From JBDIAG01 sp963835085 (lineage in GTDB: Bacteria > Actinomycetota > Actinomycetes > Actinomycetales > CAWJMD01), in NCBI GenBank assembly GCA_963835085.1, contig CAWIED010000001.1, forward strand, positions 2,666,001-2,730,000: a stretch of 64,000 nt of DNA, read 5' to 3'. How positions within the stretch are numbered: the stretch's first letter is position 1; each line of letters opens with the position of its first letter. The translations under genes were made by a program, and so were the position numbers. Below are positions 61,733 to 64,000 of the stretch, in pieces. Under the pieces are notes generated by a model, which was not told the DNA's origin, searched no databases, and saw only the letters and a program-made list of their open reading frames with translations.

Positions 61733-62239
61733 TCAGGCGGGGTTCGGACGGCCCGGGTGATCGCCACCACGAGCGTCCAGGTAATTCTGCTTGGGCACCA
61801 TCACAGCCCGGGTGAACACGCACACTAGCGTGCCGTCCTGATTGAAGCCCTTGGTCTCGACGGTGACGACGCCTCGATCGTCCTTGCTCGTCGACTCCCG
61901 CTTGTCGAGCACGGTCGTCTCGCCGTAGATGGTGTCGCCGTGAAAGGTGGGGGCCACGTGCTTGAGCGACTTCACCTCGAGATTGGCGATGGCCTTGCCC
62001 GACACATCGGGCACGCTCATGCCCAACAGCAGCGAGTAGATGTAGTTGCCCACCACCACGTTCTTGCCCTGCGGTGTGGTGGCGGCGTAGTTGGCGTCGA
62101 GGTGGAGCGGGTGGTGGTTCATCGTGAGCAGACAGAACAAATGGTCGTCATACTCAGTGACCGTCTTGCCTGGCCAGTGTTTGTAGACCGCCCCGACCTC
62201 GAACTCTTCGAATGTGCGCCCGAATTGCATGGGGTCCAT
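61733..62239 (-). CDS. MaoC family dehydratase
   Basis: A 168-residue hot-dog-fold enzyme: FGRTFEEFEVGAVYKHWPGK, TVTEYDDHLFCLLTMNHHPL and HLDANYAATTPQG (catalytic D/H of the hydratase motif), VAPTFHGDTIYGETTVLDKR. Members hydrate enoyl-CoA or mesaconyl-type thioesters. ATG 62239 or 62230 could start it. No pathway partner is adjacent. Confidence 0.9.
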   Translation of the reverse strand: MDPMQFGRTFEEFEVGAVYKHWPGKTVTEYDDHLFCLLTMNHHPLHLDANYAATTPQGKNVVVGNYIYSLLLGMSVPDVSGKAIANLEVKSLKHVAPTFHGDTIYGETTVLDKRESTSKDDRGVVTVETKGFNQDGTLVCVFTRAVMVPKQNYLDARGGDHPGRPNPA

Positions 62240-62375
62240 CCTTGCCGGTGTCGTTCCTCGGCCCTCATCCGGGTTCCCTCCAGCGGCACCGATGATCGTC
62301 TGCGACGCGGTGGGCTCTGGACCGGCTCGTCACCCTCCTTGTCGACGCCGTGTCAAACGTTCGCCGGCGGCTCGA

Positions 62376-62802
62376 TCACGGCTCGGGGAGGATCGCCGTC
62401 AGGTCCCAGGCGCGCGCAGGCTCGGCAGGCAACCGGAGCACGACACCCGGCGCGCTCCGCTGCTCGACGAAGCGGCGGCCGCAGACGTCTCCGAGGTAAC
62501 GTCCGGCGATTGCCTGCCGAGCTTCGTCGCCCTCGTCAGGTCTGAGCGTGGGGGCGCCCTCGACCCTGACCCCACGGAACGGCGGGACGGCCTCAAAGAT
62601 CAGCAAGGGCGCAATCGGGACGCTGCTCGAGCTGCCGCAGCTTCACGTCCCCTTCGGCAATCACGACCTCGAAGCCGCGATCGTGAAAGCGGAACCAGAC
62701 GGGAGACGTAACGGCTGAGCCGTTCTTCCGATAAGTCGTCAGGACGCACGGGGCCGGCATCGCCAGCAGGGAGTCGAACGGCGGCAATGAGAAGTCGATC
62801 AC
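62376..62802 (-). pseudogene. Split-barrel flavin/F420-dependent oxidoreductase-like gene with a frameshift
   Basis: First frame: VIDFSLPPFDSLLAMPAP, CVLTTYRKNGSAVTSPVWFR and FEVVIAEGDVKLRQLEQRPD, the start of a PPOX-class (pyridoxamine phosphate oxidase-like) protein. It hits a stop at 62593, just after CALADL. The next frame resumes LIFEAVPPFRGVRVEGAPTL and GRRFVEQRSAPGVVLRLPAE to 62376. One extra G near 62603 explains the change. A complete protein would be ~142 residues. The break may be real or a sequencing error. Confidence 0.78.
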
Positions 62803-63094
62803 CAGAACACGGTAGACGCGGCGCCCTGGGCGAGGGGGCGGATAGCACGACGGTCTCCGTGAATCGTGATCAGGTCCATCGAATGTCCGGAATCCGACTC
62901 GATTGAGGCGACCGGCTCTGATCTCGTGCTCAGCCGATCCGCACCGGCTGATATTGGCGCCGGATTGCGGACATCCACCGTGAACAAGCTCGCGTGAACG
63001 GGGCGTCGCGACATCGCATCGATAGGTCGCTCGAGCCTGTCCGACACCCGCGCCTGAACGAACCGGGCGCGCCGTACCGTGGCAGACTCGGTTC

Positions 63095-64000
63095 ATGGGC
63101 GACGTCGAGCACGGCAAGGTTGAAATTGAGCACGGCAAGGTTGAGGCTGAGCACGGCAAGGTTGGGCAGGACGAGGTAGCGCAGGCCGAGGCGGAGCAGA
63201 GCGCCCGGGTGGACGATTCGAGTGAGACCCGCAGCCAACGTCCGCAGTCGGAGGCGTTTCGCCAGTTCATCGCCAGCGGCTGGGCCGAGATCATCGATCG
63301 GCTGCCCGCAGCGTCGGCGGCATCGGCCTTTACGCCCGCCCGCCGGGAGGCGCTGTCGGCGGCCTTTCCAGGCGAACGCTTGATCGTCCCCGCCGGCGGC
63401 CTGCGGGTTCGTAGCAATGACACCGACTACCGATTCCGCGCCCATTCGGCGTTCGCCCACCTCACCGGTCTCGGGAGCGAGGCAGAACCCGATTCCGTGC
63501 TCGTGCTGCATCCGATGGAACCCGGCGCAGACGACTCGCGGGACGCCTCGCCTGATGGCGCGGGCCCAAAGCATCGGGCGGTGCTGTACATCTGGCCGCG
63601 GGCGGGCCGCGACACCGAGGAGTTCTACGCCAGCGCGCGGTATGGGGAGCTGTGGGTAGGGGCGCGGCCGAGCCTGGCCGAGGTGGAGGCCCTCACCGGC
63701 ATCGAATGCGCCCATCTCCAAGACCTGGAGGAGGCGATCGGCAAGGACGCCGACGAGGTCGCGATCCGGGTCGTACCTGGCGCCGCCGACGAGATCACCG
63801 CACTCGTCGACGCGCAGCGCGTTCCGCACGACCACACGGACGCAGACCGTGACGAGAAGGGGCTGTTCCCCGAGCAGGTCGCCGACGCCGAACTGGCGCA
63901 GTTCCTCTCGGAGCTGCGGCTGATCAAGGACGAGTTCGAGATCGACGAGCTTCGCAAGGCTGTCGCCGCCAGCGCTGAGGGCTTTGCCGACATCGTCCGG
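63095..64000 (+). CDS. Aminopeptidase P family protein (Xaa-Pro aminopeptidase), 5' part
   Basis: The gene runs off the window; 302 codons are seen. After a repetitive start (VEHGKVEIEHGKVEAEHGKV) and an acidic linker, residues ~50-200 match the aminopeptidase P N-terminal domain (LIVPAGGLRVRSNDTDYRFR, AHSAFAHLTGLGSEAEPDSV, VLYIWPRAGRDTEEFYASAR). It ends at LIKDEFEIDELRKAVAASAE, the junction to the pita-bread catalytic domain. The metal ligands lie outside the window. ATG 63095 is the only good start. Confidence 0.88.
   Translation, partial: MGDVEHGKVEIEHGKVEAEHGKVGQDEVAQAEAEQSARVDDSSETRSQRPQSEAFRQFIASGWAEIIDRLPAASAASAFTPARREALSAAFPGERLIVPAGGLRVRSNDTDYRFRAHSAFAHLTGLGSEAEPDSVLVLHPMEPGADDSRDASPDGAGPKHRAVLYIWPRAGRDTEEFYASARYGELWVGARPSLAEVEALTGIECAHLQDLEEAIGKDADEVAIRVVPGAADEITALVDAQRVPHDHTDADRDEKGLFPEQVADAELAQFLSELRLIKDEFEIDELRKAVAASAEGFADIVR
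63104..63162 (+). repeat. 18-bp tandem repeat at the peptidase N-terminus
   Basis: GTCGAGCACGGCAAGGTT and two following copies (GAAATTGAG..., GAGGCTGAG...) share GAGCACGGCAAGGTTG. They encode three EHGKV blocks in frame. Confidence 0.85.

Overview
The window is high-GC DNA from an actinobacterium. The evidence is a WhiB7-type regulator with an AT-hook, a mycoredoxin, an AdnAB helicase-nuclease pair, a DUF3107 protein, and a tmRNA whose tag ends in DFALAA. The right half follows the gene order I remember from Mycobacterium tuberculosis (whiB7 - uvrD2 - mrx1 - nudC - adnB - adnA - DUF3152 - moeZ - TetR - DUF3107 - rhlE - parA) with several insertions. A Propionibacteriales-like host is a reasonable guess but is not proven.

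Layout. (1) 0.2-3.8 kb: a hemerythrin protein, a TPP-dependent oxidase/decarboxylase-like enzyme, and a DUF421 membrane protein with a small membrane-anchored partner. (2) 4.0-13.1 kb, accessory: an ImmA/IrrE-DUF4411 toxin-antitoxin-like pair whose toxin gene is split by a 1277-bp IS3-family element, then PEBP and PaiB-type genes, a lipoprotein, fragments of HAD and PfpI genes, an AbiEi/AbiEii pair, an Abi_C protein and a truncated MIT_C-like gene. The 4-kb segment with the defence genes is bracketed by two related HAD gene fragments. (3) 13.1-16.8 kb: a translationally coupled minus-strand cluster (PfpI, acyl-CoA dehydrogenase, PIG-L deacetylase/methyltransferase fusion, glycosyltransferase). 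(4) 17-26.6 kb: tmRNA, a transglutaminase/DUF58/MoxR operon, smpB, ftsX, ftsE, prfB and AIM24. (5) 26.6-31 kb: a repeat-rich intergenic region, a NagD-like HAD phosphatase, whiB7 with a leader ORF and attenuator-like hairpin, and a PhyH dioxygenase. (6) 30.9-58.6 kb: the DNA-repair and redox block, interrupted between uvrD2 and mrx1 by two coupled ATPase genes that I cannot assign to a known system. (7) 58.7-64 kb: anti-sigma-like ATPase, PHP phosphoesterase, lytic transglycosylase, MaoC hydratase, a frameshifted flavin/F420-type oxidoreductase gene and the start of an aminopeptidase P gene.

The main candidates for something undescribed are the two-ATPase cassette at 33.5-36.3 kb, with a perfect inverted repeat just upstream, and a dispersed repeat family. 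In that family, hairpin units (GGTGCC...GGCACC) recur every 71-74 bp, and each array lies near a long palindrome (26.9-27.4 kb and 54.9-55.2 kb). The window also has many short tandem repeats inside genes. Five otherwise recognisable genes carry a reading-frame break; these could be decay or sequencing indels.
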